Positions 36,476 through 44,129 of a DNA stretch of 64,000 nucleotides are shown here, piece after piece. Source of the stretch: Desulfuromonadales bacterium. Its GTDB lineage: Bacteria > Desulfobacterota > Desulfuromonadia > Desulfuromonadales > JAGXHI01. A program made the position numbers and the translations under genes. The number at the start of each line of letters is the position of its first letter. Position 1 is the first letter of the stretch. Location: positions 186,001 through 250,000 of the forward strand of contig JAGXHI010000061.1 in the NCBI GenBank assembly GCA_024636295.1, written 5' to 3'. The notes under the pieces were generated by a model. It was not told where the DNA came from and ran no database searches. It saw only the letters and a list, made by a program, of their open reading frames with translations.

Positions 36476-37249
36476 ATGCTGACATATCCGCACATTGATC
36501 CTGTCATTTTTCGCATCGGACCTCTGGCCGTTCGCTGGTACGGCCTTATGTATCTTCTTGGATTTGCCTGCGCTTATTTCATCATCCGCTACCTTGCAAA
36601 ACTCCGGGATCTGCCGCTAAAGACCGAAGGCATCTCCGATCTGCTTTTCTATGGAATTATCGGCGTTGTTCTAGGGGGCCGGTTGGGGTATGTTCTTTTT
36701 TACAACCCTGCTTATTATATTCGGCATCCTCTCCATGCATTCGCCGTCTGGGAAGGCGGAATGAGCTTTCATGGGGGGCTGCTCGGTGTAATTGTGGCAG
36801 CCCTGATTTTCTGTCTCAGGCGAAATCTTCCGATACTTCTCACGGGAGACATTCTTGTTACCTCGGCCACGGTGGGGCTTGGACTCGGCAGATTGGGTAA
36901 TTTCCTCAATGCCGAGCTCTGGGGGAGAGTGACCGAGGTTCCCTGGGGCATTGTCTTTCCGGGTGCCGGTCCCGAACCCAGACATCCCAGCCAACTGTAT
37001 GAGGCTTTTCTGGAAGGACCTGTTCTCCTGGGCCTTTTATGGCTGCTGCATCGGCGAAGGGTAACTGCCGGGATTCCCTTTTTCGTTTTTTTTCTCGCGT
37101 ACGGAATCTTCCGATTTTCCGTCGAATTTTTTCGCCAACCCGATGCACACCTCGGTTTTCTGTGGGGCGGAGCCACCATGGGTCAATTATTGTCCCTCCC
37201 CATGATTCTCTTCGGTCTGGTCGGTTTGTACATCAGGATTCGGAGTTGA
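36476..37249 (+). CDS. lgt: Phosphatidylglycerol--prolipoprotein diacylglyceryl transferase
   Basis: Lgt adds diacylglycerol to the lipobox cysteine, the first step of lipoprotein maturation; several lipoproteins are encoded in this window. The 257-residue protein has about seven TM segments, the GGRLGYVLFYNPAYY segment, the essential WEGGMSFHGGLLG (His region, about 90-102) and GLGRLGNFLNAELWGRVT (Lgt signature, about 137-154). It ends one base before the HAD phosphatase start, so the two are co-translated. Confidence 0.95.
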   Translation: MLTYPHIDPVIFRIGPLAVRWYGLMYLLGFACAYFIIRYLAKLRDLPLKTEGISDLLFYGIIGVVLGGRLGYVLFYNPAYYIRHPLHAFAVWEGGMSFHGGLLGVIVAALIFCLRRNLPILLTGDILVTSATVGLGLGRLGNFLNAELWGRVTEVPWGIVFPGAGPEPRHPSQLYEAFLEGPVLLGLLWLLHRRRVTAGIPFFVFFLAYGIFRFSVEFFRQPDAHLGFLWGGATMGQLLSLPMILFGLVGLYIRIRS

Positions 37250-37250
37250 T

Positions 37251-37868
37251 ATGAAGGATATTCGGGGGATTGTTTACGACTGCGACGGAGTTTTGTTTCA
37301 GAGCCAAAAGGCGAATCTTGCCTACTATAATGCCATTCTTGAACATTTTGGTGAGCCTGAGGTCCGGTCCCGAGACAAGGAAAAAGCCCTGCTGTGCCAC
37401 ACGGCGGCGAGCCCCCAGGTTTTGGCGACACTGATGGGCTCCGAACGGGTGAAAGAGGCGCTTACGTTTGCAGGAAATCTGGACTATCGCAGGTTTATCC
37501 CCTATATGTCGCCCGAACCGGGCCTCACCCAGGCGCTTGAACTCCTCTCCGCCCACTTCCCCCTGGCTATCGCTACCAACCGGGGAAACAGCATGTCGGA
37601 GATTTTGGCTCATTTTGGCATTGAAGGCTACTTTCGTGCGGTGGTCACCAGCCGGGACGTAGTCCGTCCCAAACCATATCCGGACATGCTGCTGCTGGCA
37701 GCCGAAAAACTCGGGGTGGCGACTGAAAATCTGTTGTTCGTGGGAGATTCGGAGCTTGACCGAAGAGCCGCCCGGGCAGCGGGGATTCTCTTTGCAGCCT
37801 ACGGGCGTGGCGTCAGGGGGGAGTTTGCAATCTACTCCCACCAGGAATTGACGGAATTCTTTTTTTGA
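37251..37868 (+). CDS. HAD-family phosphatase (phosphoglycolate phosphatase-like)
   Basis: The 205-residue protein has the four HAD motifs: YDCDGVLFQS (DxD, about 8-17), IATNRGNS (motif II Thr, about 106-113), RPKPYPD (motif III Lys, about 141-147) and VGDSELDRRAA (motif IV, about 164-174), with a helical cap between motifs I and II as in Gph/PGP. Substrate is not certain. Its start lies one base past the lgt stop. Confidence 0.88.
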   Translation: MKDIRGIVYDCDGVLFQSQKANLAYYNAILEHFGEPEVRSRDKEKALLCHTAASPQVLATLMGSERVKEALTFAGNLDYRRFIPYMSPEPGLTQALELLSAHFPLAIATNRGNSMSEILAHFGIEGYFRAVVTSRDVVRPKPYPDMLLLAAEKLGVATENLLFVGDSELDRRAARAAGILFAAYGRGVRGEFAIYSHQELTEFFF

Positions 37869-37964
37869 AAAGGATAATGGCCGACTGTTCGGCATCTTCA
37901 AATTTTTTCACTTGGGATTGCAACCACTGTCTCCGCTTTTCACTATAAACAGAGGAATTGCACC

Positions 37965-38387
37965 TCAGGACAGAGTCTTGACCATCTCCAGGACGTGCCC
38001 TCCGTTATACTTCTTGTAGCTGACCCTGTCCATCAGGGACCGGATGATGTAGACTCCCCTGCCATGTTCATCCAGATCCTCGAAATCGGGGGCTGGAAGG
38101 GAGCTGATGTCGAATCCCTGACCTTCGTCGAATACCCTGATATGAAGGCATTTCTGCTTTATGGCGATTGTGATGTGCACTTCTTTTCGGGGATCGCCCT
38201 CGTTGGCATGTCTGATGGCATTGGCCATAGCCTCGGTCAGGACAATATTGATGTGGTATGCCAATTCATTTCGATCACCCTTGTATTTTTTCAGGGTTCG
38301 GGCAATTTCTTCGCCGATTTTCCCGATCAGGCTCAGATAGCGGGTCTGGTTGGGGACCCTTATATCCACTTCAATCTTTTCTTTCAT
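37965..38387 (-). CDS. RsbW-like anti-sigma factor / serine kinase ATPase
   Basis: The 140-residue GHKL ATPase has the N box LTEAMANAIRHANEGD (about 51-66), the G1 box VFDEGQGFD (about 88-96) and the G2 box DEHGRGVYIIRSLMD. This is the RsbW/SpoIIAB layout: such proteins bind a sigma factor (or another output) and phosphorylate their STAS antagonist. The gene is the last of the - strand operon, 46 bases after the STAS gene. No sigma factor gene is adjacent, so the output partner is unknown. Confidence 0.9.
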   Translation of the reverse strand: MKEKIEVDIRVPNQTRYLSLIGKIGEEIARTLKKYKGDRNELAYHINIVLTEAMANAIRHANEGDPRKEVHITIAIKQKCLHIRVFDEGQGFDISSLPAPDFEDLDEHGRGVYIIRSLMDRVSYKKYNGGHVLEMVKTLS

Positions 38388-38433
38388 AATACCCCCGGCA
38401 GGCTCTCCCCCATGGGGGAGGCTCCTGTCCTGT

Positions 38434-38769
38434 TTAGAAGCTGGCGAGAGCTTCCTGGGCGGTCGGGAAAATTTCGAAGACCCTGTGAAGGCGGGTCAGT
38501 TCGAACATGGATTTTACCTGAGGCTGAAGCCCCGAAAGCTTGAGGTTTCCGTTCCGGGCGCTGGCGTTTTTAAAACCGGAGACAAGCGCGCCCAAACCAG
38601 AGGAATCAACGAACCGGACCTCCTGCAGATCGACCACGATACTGTTTTTCCCCTCCTCAAAAAGGTTAAGCATCTGGCTCTTGAGCTCTCCGCTGTTGTG
38701 GGCGTCCAGGCGCTCTTCTTTTACCTCGATCAGGACGACTGGTCCTGACTCCTCAATTTTGACAATCAT
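38434..38769 (-). CDS. STAS-domain anti-anti-sigma factor (RsbV-like)
   Basis: The 111-residue single STAS domain has VVDLQEVRFVDSSGLGALVSG (in two pieces; the phosphorylatable Ser in DSSGLG at about 56-58). In partner switching, the unphosphorylated form captures the RsbW-type kinase and a PP2C phosphatase keeps it unphosphorylated. Both partners are encoded beside it. AGGAGAT lies upstream of the ATG on the - strand. Confidence 0.92.
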   Translation of the reverse strand: MIVKIEESGPVVLIEVKEERLDAHNSGELKSQMLNLFEEGKNSIVVDLQEVRFVDSSGLGALVSGFKNASARNGNLKLSGLQPQVKSMFELTRLHRVFEIFPTAQEALASF

Positions 38770-38846
38770 TAGAATCTCCTTTCCATAAATCTCAGAGTGC
38801 TGATCTTCCAGGCATAGAATTAAAATACCATATAAATCTCATCTCT

Positions 38847-38862
38847 GACACCGGAAGGTGTC
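38847..38862 (-). other. Hairpin between the symporter-PP2C gene and the STAS gene
   Basis: Perfect GACACC / GGTGTC stem with a 4-base loop 12 bases past the stop of the large gene on the - strand, extended by TCTG / CAGA after a small internal loop. No T run follows, so it may be an intra-operon processing or stability element rather than a terminator. Confidence 0.4.
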
Positions 38863-38874
38863 TTCAGAAATTGT

Positions 38875-41800
38875 TCATTCGATTTTCATGACTACGAGCG
38901 AGACGTCATCCTGAAAATTCTGCGATCCCCTAAATAGCCTGACCTGCTTCAAAATATTGTCAATAATCTCATCCGGCCTATGATTGGCATTTTCCTTCAC
39001 AAGAGTACACAATCTTTCGTCTCCGAAAAAGTTTCCCTCGTGGTCTTCGGCTTCAGTGACCCCGTCCGTGTAAAGTACCAGAATGTCTCCCGGGTTCAGA
39101 TGGACCTTGTTTTCCTGAAATTCCACCTTCTTCCGGACCCCGAGAATCAGCCCTTCAGCATCGAGGTGTTCGCAAGTACCTGTGTCTGCACGTCGGACGA
39201 TCGGAAGACTGTGCCCGGCGCTGGCGAAGGAAAGTTCCCTGTGCTCTACATGATATCTCAGGTAAAACATGGTAATGAAAAGTTCGGCCCGGGTGAGATC
39301 GTTGTAGAAAAACTCATTGATCGAGCTCATGATCTGACTGGGGCTGGGGTGTTCTATTGCCTTGGACTGAATAAATGTTCGAGTCTGGGCCATCAGAAGT
39401 GCGGCGCCGACATTGTGGCCTGAAACATCTGCGATGACTAGATCCAGGGCGTTTGTGCTGGGGAGAAAATCGTAATAATCACCCCCTACCTGACTTGCGG
39501 GAACACAAACTCCAGCCAGAGAGATTCCTTGAATTGCCGGGACTTTCGTGGGCAGGAGACTGATCTGAATGGTCTTTGCGATTTCCATCTCCTTTTCCTG
39601 CTCACGTGCCTGGATGATTCTCGCGGTCTGCTGTGCGTTGCGCCAGGCCACCCCGATCTGTCCGGCAAGACTCTTGAAGAGTTCTACAAACTCGTCGGTG
39701 AAAATTCCCTTGGCTGAGCGGGAAAACGCCGAAAGCACCCCCACGGGATCGCCCTCGATCGTAATGGGGGCATGGGCGAAGGATTTAATCCCCTCTTTAT
39801 GTATGATCTGCGCCGAGATTGGCTTTTCCATAAAGTCGGAGTCGTTCACCACCACAACGGAGTTGGTGAGAAAGGCTGTTCCGATGGCGGTATCCATGGT
39901 CAGTTCCCTTTCCGATTCACCCAGGTGCTCTGTGCTCATACCCTTCTGACTGCGGACCTTCAATACCATCTCATCTTCATCCAGGATGCGGATGACACAA
40001 AGATCGAATTTGAACTGCTGTCGCAGGAAATCCAGTATATTGTCCAGGATGGTCTGGATGTCAGCGCCGCTCGCCACAACCCGGGCCGCCTCGTACAGGA
40101 CTCCGAGTTGTTCGCGGCTTGAGGTCCGGCTCAGCGTGACCGAGCCGAAAATGTCGAAGACATCCTCCATCCGGCTCCCCCGGGTTGCAAGATAATTATC
40201 GATAATGATCCGGGCCGGAGCCGCTCCCACCGAACCGGCGAGGGTTCTCTCGGTAAAGCGCTTGAGGCTGGGCTGTTCGTACTCAGAGAGACTTCCCTTC
40301 TCGTCGATATTCCGGTCTCCCATGTACTGGGCGATGGCGGCGTGCGCCTGCTTTTCGCCGATGAATTTGCTCATCAGGTCTACAAACTCGATGATGCTCG
40401 GAGCTTTGCTGATGCGCTTGCGTTGTTCGATTTCCTGAGGGGGCGCCATGGCGTCGACAAATTTGATGGCCTGCTCCTCCTCCATTTCAGAAGGGGAGGC
40501 CAGCAGAGAGAATGTCAGGAAAGATCCAAGATTGAACAGAAGGGACCAGAACAGAGAATGGGTCCAGATATCGAACCCGGTGAGACCGAACATTTCCAGA
40601 GGGCGGAGAAGTGATATTCCGAACAGGCCCTCTTCCAGGATTTCGCTTCCAAGCCAGCCCGACCGGACGAAGGAGGGAACCAGAAGGGTATAGAACCAGA
40701 TCACCAGGCCGAACAGGAGCCCGATCAGGGCGCCCTGCCTGTTGGCCCGCTTCCAATACAGGCCGCCAATGAACGCGGGAGCGAATTGCGAAGCGGCGAG
40801 AAAGGAAATCAGCCCCATGTTGGTGAGAGCGTAGGATTCTCCGATGATGCGATAATAGATGTATCCGAGGAAAATGACCCCGAAAATTCCCAGTCTTTTC
40901 AGGTTGATAAGGAGTCCTGACATGTTGTCGGGCCCCATTCGGAGCTTTAGAATCACCGGAATGATCAGGTGATGGAGGATCATGGTGGAAAGGGCGACCG
41001 ATTCAACCATGACCATTCCCGCCGATGCGGAGAACCCCCCGATGAAAACCAGCAAAGCAAGCCATAAATGTCCCGTCTGGAGCGGAATTTCCAATACGAA
41101 GTAATCGGCCTGTGCGGCATCGCCTCCGCTGAGAATCAGCCCTCCCAGAGCAATGGGAATCACGAACAGGGTGATGAGAAACATGTATGCCGGGAAGCGC
41201 CACATGGCGTCCCGGATATGTTCCTCCCGGGAGTTTTCAATGACCATGATATGGAACTGTCGCGGAAGAAACATCACCGCCATCATGGATACAAAGCTTA
41301 AAGTGAACCAGGTCGTATAAGGGATTTGTGGTGTATCCACAAGCAGAAGATGTCCCCGGTCGGGAAACTTCTCCAGGAACTGCCGGAATACGTCACCAAA
41401 TCCATCGAAGAGGAAAAAAGTGACAAAGATCCCCACCGTGACGAAAGCGATGAGCTTGACCAGGGATTCGAGGGCGATAGCGGCCACCAGACCCTCGTGG
41501 CGCTCCGAGGCATCCAGGTGCCGGGCTCCGAAAAGGACGCTGAATAGACCAAGAATCAGGGCTGCAATAAAGGCTGTATCAAGAAGGGGCATGGCCGGAA
41601 GGATGTTTTGGACGCCGTGAGTCACGGGTATCGTTCTGCCGGAGAGAAGATTGAAAGTATGGGATATCGCCTTGAGCTGCAGGGCGATATAGGGCATGAT
41701 TCCCAGAACCGCGAAAATTGTGACGACAGCACCAAGAAATGCCGATTTTCCATAACGGCTTGAGATGAAATCGGCGATGCTCACGATGTTCTGGTCCTTG

Positions 41801-42081
41801 CTGACGCGCACCATTTTGCGCAGGAGGAACCACCAGGAGAAGGCAATCAGGGTCGGCCCCAGATAGAGGGGAAGAAAATCCAGACCGGTCGTTGCCGCAC
41901 GTCCGACGCTGCCGTAGAAAGTCCAGGAGGTGAAGTAAACCGCAAGGGATAGAGAGTAGATGTAGGAATTGGAGATGACGCTTCTGCCCGCTTCACGTCT
42001 TTTGTCCGCATAGTATGCAACCGCGAAGAGAAGTCCCAGATAAGCCAGGGATATGACAGCGACCACGGTGACCGAAATCAT
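38875..42081 (-). CDS. Sodium:solute symporter - STAC-like - GAF - PP2C (SpoIIE) fusion
   Basis: The 1068-residue protein begins with an SLC5/SSSF-type membrane domain (about 1-530, some 13 hydrophobic segments; SLAVYFTSWTFYGSVGRAA is typical of the CbrA/PutP-like sensor branch). A polar STAC-like region (about 553-640) is followed by GAF (about 657-819) and a PP2C/SpoIIE phosphatase (about 832-1068). The phosphatase metal and core motifs are intact: ASQVGGDYYDFLP, IADVSGHNVGAALLMAQTR, LYTDGVTEAED and a final QDDVSLVVMKIE. CbrA-like relatives carry a histidine kinase instead; here a Ser/Thr phosphatase should act on the STAS protein next door. Ligand, and whether it transports, are unknown. 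It overlaps the small membrane gene by 4 bases. Confidence 0.92.
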   Translation of the reverse strand: MISVTVVAVISLAYLGLLFAVAYYADKRREAGRSVISNSYIYSLSLAVYFTSWTFYGSVGRAATTGLDFLPLYLGPTLIAFSWWFLLRKMVRVSKDQNIVSIADFISSRYGKSAFLGAVVTIFAVLGIMPYIALQLKAISHTFNLLSGRTIPVTHGVQNILPAMPLLDTAFIAALILGLFSVLFGARHLDASERHEGLVAAIALESLVKLIAFVTVGIFVTFFLFDGFGDVFRQFLEKFPDRGHLLLVDTPQIPYTTWFTLSFVSMMAVMFLPRQFHIMVIENSREEHIRDAMWRFPAYMFLITLFVIPIALGGLILSGGDAAQADYFVLEIPLQTGHLWLALLVFIGGFSASAGMVMVESVALSTMILHHLIIPVILKLRMGPDNMSGLLINLKRLGIFGVIFLGYIYYRIIGESYALTNMGLISFLAASQFAPAFIGGLYWKRANRQGALIGLLFGLVIWFYTLLVPSFVRSGWLGSEILEEGLFGISLLRPLEMFGLTGFDIWTHSLFWSLLFNLGSFLTFSLLASPSEMEEEQAIKFVDAMAPPQEIEQRKRISKAPSIIEFVDLMSKFIGEKQAHAAIAQYMGDRNIDEKGSLSEYEQPSLKRFTERTLAGSVGAAPARIIIDNYLATRGSRMEDVFDIFGSVTLSRTSSREQLGVLYEAARVVASGADIQTILDNILDFLRQQFKFDLCVIRILDEDEMVLKVRSQKGMSTEHLGESERELTMDTAIGTAFLTNSVVVVNDSDFMEKPISAQIIHKEGIKSFAHAPITIEGDPVGVLSAFSRSAKGIFTDEFVELFKSLAGQIGVAWRNAQQTARIIQAREQEKEMEIAKTIQISLLPTKVPAIQGISLAGVCVPASQVGGDYYDFLPSTNALDLVIADVSGHNVGAALLMAQTRTFIQSKAIEHPSPSQIMSSINEFFYNDLTRAELFITMFYLRYHVEHRELSFASAGHSLPIVRRADTGTCEHLDAEGLILGVRKKVEFQENKVHLNPGDILVLYTDGVTEAEDHEGNFFGDERLCTLVKENANHRPDEIIDNILKQVRLFRGSQNFQDDVSLVVMKIE

Positions 42082-42335
42082 TCTGAGCCAGGCCCTTTCC
42101 TCTTGTCGAATTGACTATGCGGTGGCCCATTATCACGTGTTGTTTTGGCGAACAGAAAAATGATAAAGATGGAAAAAGGCCATCCGATCATGAAATAGAG
42201 GACCAACATCGGAATGCCGAGAATGAGATATCCCTTGTTGAAAATATGCAGGAAAGGATAGTTGAGCATGACAACGCCAAGAAGAAAAAAGAGGACCCAG
42301 GCTTCTTTAACTCTTATGTGCCCATCTTTTTTCAT
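42078..42335 (-). CDS. Small two-helix membrane protein coupled to the symporter fusion
   Basis: The 85-residue protein has two hydrophobic segments (about 12-30 and 36-63) and a charged C-terminus. It overlaps the upstream APH/P-loop gene and the downstream symporter fusion by 4 bases each (ATGA). Pseudomonas cbrA has a similar small coupled gene (cbrX), and SSSF transporters often have a short accessory membrane peptide encoded upstream; by analogy this may help fold or tune the symporter domain. That role is inferred. Confidence 0.78.
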   Translation of the reverse strand: MKKDGHIRVKEAWVLFFLLGVVMLNYPFLHIFNKGYLILGIPMLVLYFMIGWPFSIFIIFLFAKTTRDNGPPHSQFDKRKGPGSE

Positions 42336-43900
42336 GGCCGCACTCCGGATCTGTTAATCATCTCGGGAAGAATCCAATGCAGATTATATTCAAGATCTCT
42401 GGAGGTGTCGATGATTATAGTCCCTTCATTTTCGGAAGGAACATCGAAATGTTCTTTCTGGTCTCCCAGCAGTTCGCGGCGACCATCCGAAATCTCGCGG
42501 CCGAGGTTTTCCCTGCGATCGAGACGATGGGCGAGGATATCGGGGTCGAGGGTCATCTGCAGGATGTAAAAAGGAACGCCCGCTTCCGCGGCCGCTCTTC
42601 GGAATGCCTCACGTCTGGGGCGATGAATGAATGAGGCGTCTGCAATGACAGTCTGCCCTGATTTCAGGGCCGAAACAGTACATTCCAGGAGACGATCGTA
42701 GGTGCGCTGGGTGAATTCCGGAGAGTAAATGCCCTGTTCATAGGAATCCAGAATCCGGGTGGACGCTTCCAGCCCTGCCAGTTCCTTGCGGATCTGATCC
42801 GAGCAGAAATATCTGGCACCAATGAGTTCCGACAATTCACGGGCTACAGTGGTTTTGCCGGTCCCCATAAGGCCGCAGGTGATGATCAATGTCGGAGGAA
42901 AAAGATAGGCCAGTGCCTGATTGAAATACCGGCGGGACAGGCGAGCCGCCTCTTGTCGGGTGTTTTCGCCTGCGGACCGATCTTCCGAGAGTATTCCCTC
43001 GACCTTCCCGCGGACGAAAGCACGATAGCTTTTATAGAAGGGCAGGAGGGAAAGCATTTCCCCATCGCCAGATAGCTCGAGATATCGATTCAGGAGGATG
43101 GCCGCCAGGTCCCTGCGTCGCCTGAACTCCAGATCCATCAGGAGAAATGCCAGGTCTGCAGCGGTATCCGCCACGCGGAATCGTCGGTTGAACTCGATGC
43201 AATCGTAAATGCAGACGGGTTCGGTCAGGCAAATGTGTTCTGCATGAAGGTCGCCGTGACCGTCGCGCACGAAACCTTCCGCCTCCCTGCGAAGAACGAG
43301 AGATTGATATTCCTCAAGAAAATCCCCGACGAACTCTCTGCAGGCCTTCAGGGCTTTTTCCGTCAGAATCCCTCCTGCAAAAGGAGCGCTCTGGCGGAAA
43401 TTCTCTTCCCAGTTGATCCGCACCACTTCCAGATTGGACCGTCGATCATTTATTCTTACAATATCGGTCTCTTTGTGGAAGTGGACAAGTATGCGGGCGA
43501 GGGAGGACATGTGCCCCGGAAGGGTCGGATCCCCCGTTTCGATCAGGCGGTCCAGCATCCTTTCCTCTGGAAGACGATTCATCACCACGGCGTAATCCAT
43601 GATTTCGCCCTTGTCGCCAATATGAATCTGATCTCCCTTGCGGCGGATTTCTGCAACACCCAGGTAGGTCCCCGGACAAAGACGGCAATTCAGCCGAACC
43701 TCCTCACGGCAGAAGAAAAGTCGTGCTTCGAGGGTTGAGAAATCCAGGAACCCCAGATTTACGGGCTTTTTGATCTTGTACACATGTCTGTCGGTGAAAT
43801 AAAGCCGCGAGACGTGGGTTTCACGATATTCGATCGGCCCGGTTGTTTCCGGAAAATTTTCTGCCTGCAGCAGGGCCTGATGTTGGGTCTGGATAGCCAT
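42332..43900 (-). CDS. Aminoglycoside phosphotransferase-like / P-loop kinase fusion
   Basis: The 522-residue protein has an N-terminal APH/protein-kinase-like domain (about 20-330) with YKIKKPVNLGFLDFSTLEAR (nucleotide lysine), HGDLHAEHICL (catalytic loop, about 224-234) and YDCIEFNRRFRVADTAADLAFL, then a zeta-toxin/Cmk-like P-loop domain (about 345-510) with CGLMGTGKTTVARELS as Walker A. This COG2187-COG0645 architecture is widespread and its substrate is not known; antibiotic resistance is not implied. It is the first gene of the operon and overlaps the next by 4 bases, tying a kinase of unknown target to the partner-switching genes. Confidence 0.88.
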   Translation of the reverse strand: MAIQTQHQALLQAENFPETTGPIEYRETHVSRLYFTDRHVYKIKKPVNLGFLDFSTLEARLFFCREEVRLNCRLCPGTYLGVAEIRRKGDQIHIGDKGEIMDYAVVMNRLPEERMLDRLIETGDPTLPGHMSSLARILVHFHKETDIVRINDRRSNLEVVRINWEENFRQSAPFAGGILTEKALKACREFVGDFLEEYQSLVLRREAEGFVRDGHGDLHAEHICLTEPVCIYDCIEFNRRFRVADTAADLAFLLMDLEFRRRRDLAAILLNRYLELSGDGEMLSLLPFYKSYRAFVRGKVEGILSEDRSAGENTRQEAARLSRRYFNQALAYLFPPTLIITCGLMGTGKTTVARELSELIGARYFCSDQIRKELAGLEASTRILDSYEQGIYSPEFTQRTYDRLLECTVSALKSGQTVIADASFIHRPRREAFRRAAAEAGVPFYILQMTLDPDILAHRLDRRENLGREISDGRRELLGDQKEHFDVPSENEGTIIIDTSRDLEYNLHWILPEMINRSGVRP

Positions 43901-44035
43901 TGTATGGAAGACGTCTGGCCGGAGTCGAAGAACAGTTTCTTGAAAGCTGTATAAGGTCCTGATTTCCTTTAGACTTTATCACATGTCGCCGGAGTGTAAA
44001 GATTTTTTGGCCTTTGCAGGTGCTCGCGGTGGAAA

Positions 44036-44065
44036 TTGACCCATTCGAGACTCCTGTGGTAATCT
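44036..44065 (+). promoter_or_regulatory. Putative promoter for the TPR lipoprotein operon
   Basis: TTGACC (44036-44041), 18-base spacer, TAATCT (44060-44065) with TGG before it as in extended -10 sites. The leader then carries a hairpin CCCTGAAGG / CCTTaCAGGG (44080-44088 with 44092-44101). Confidence 0.5.
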
Positions 44066-44129
44066 GTTAAATTGCGAATCCCTGAAGGACGCCTTACAGG
44101 GCCACCTCTCTCTTTAATCAGGAGCCGGC

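Noticed and set aside
42332..43900. Aminoglycoside resistance gene
   Set aside because: The APH-like domain is fused to a P-loop kinase in a widespread chromosomal architecture; resistance is not supported.
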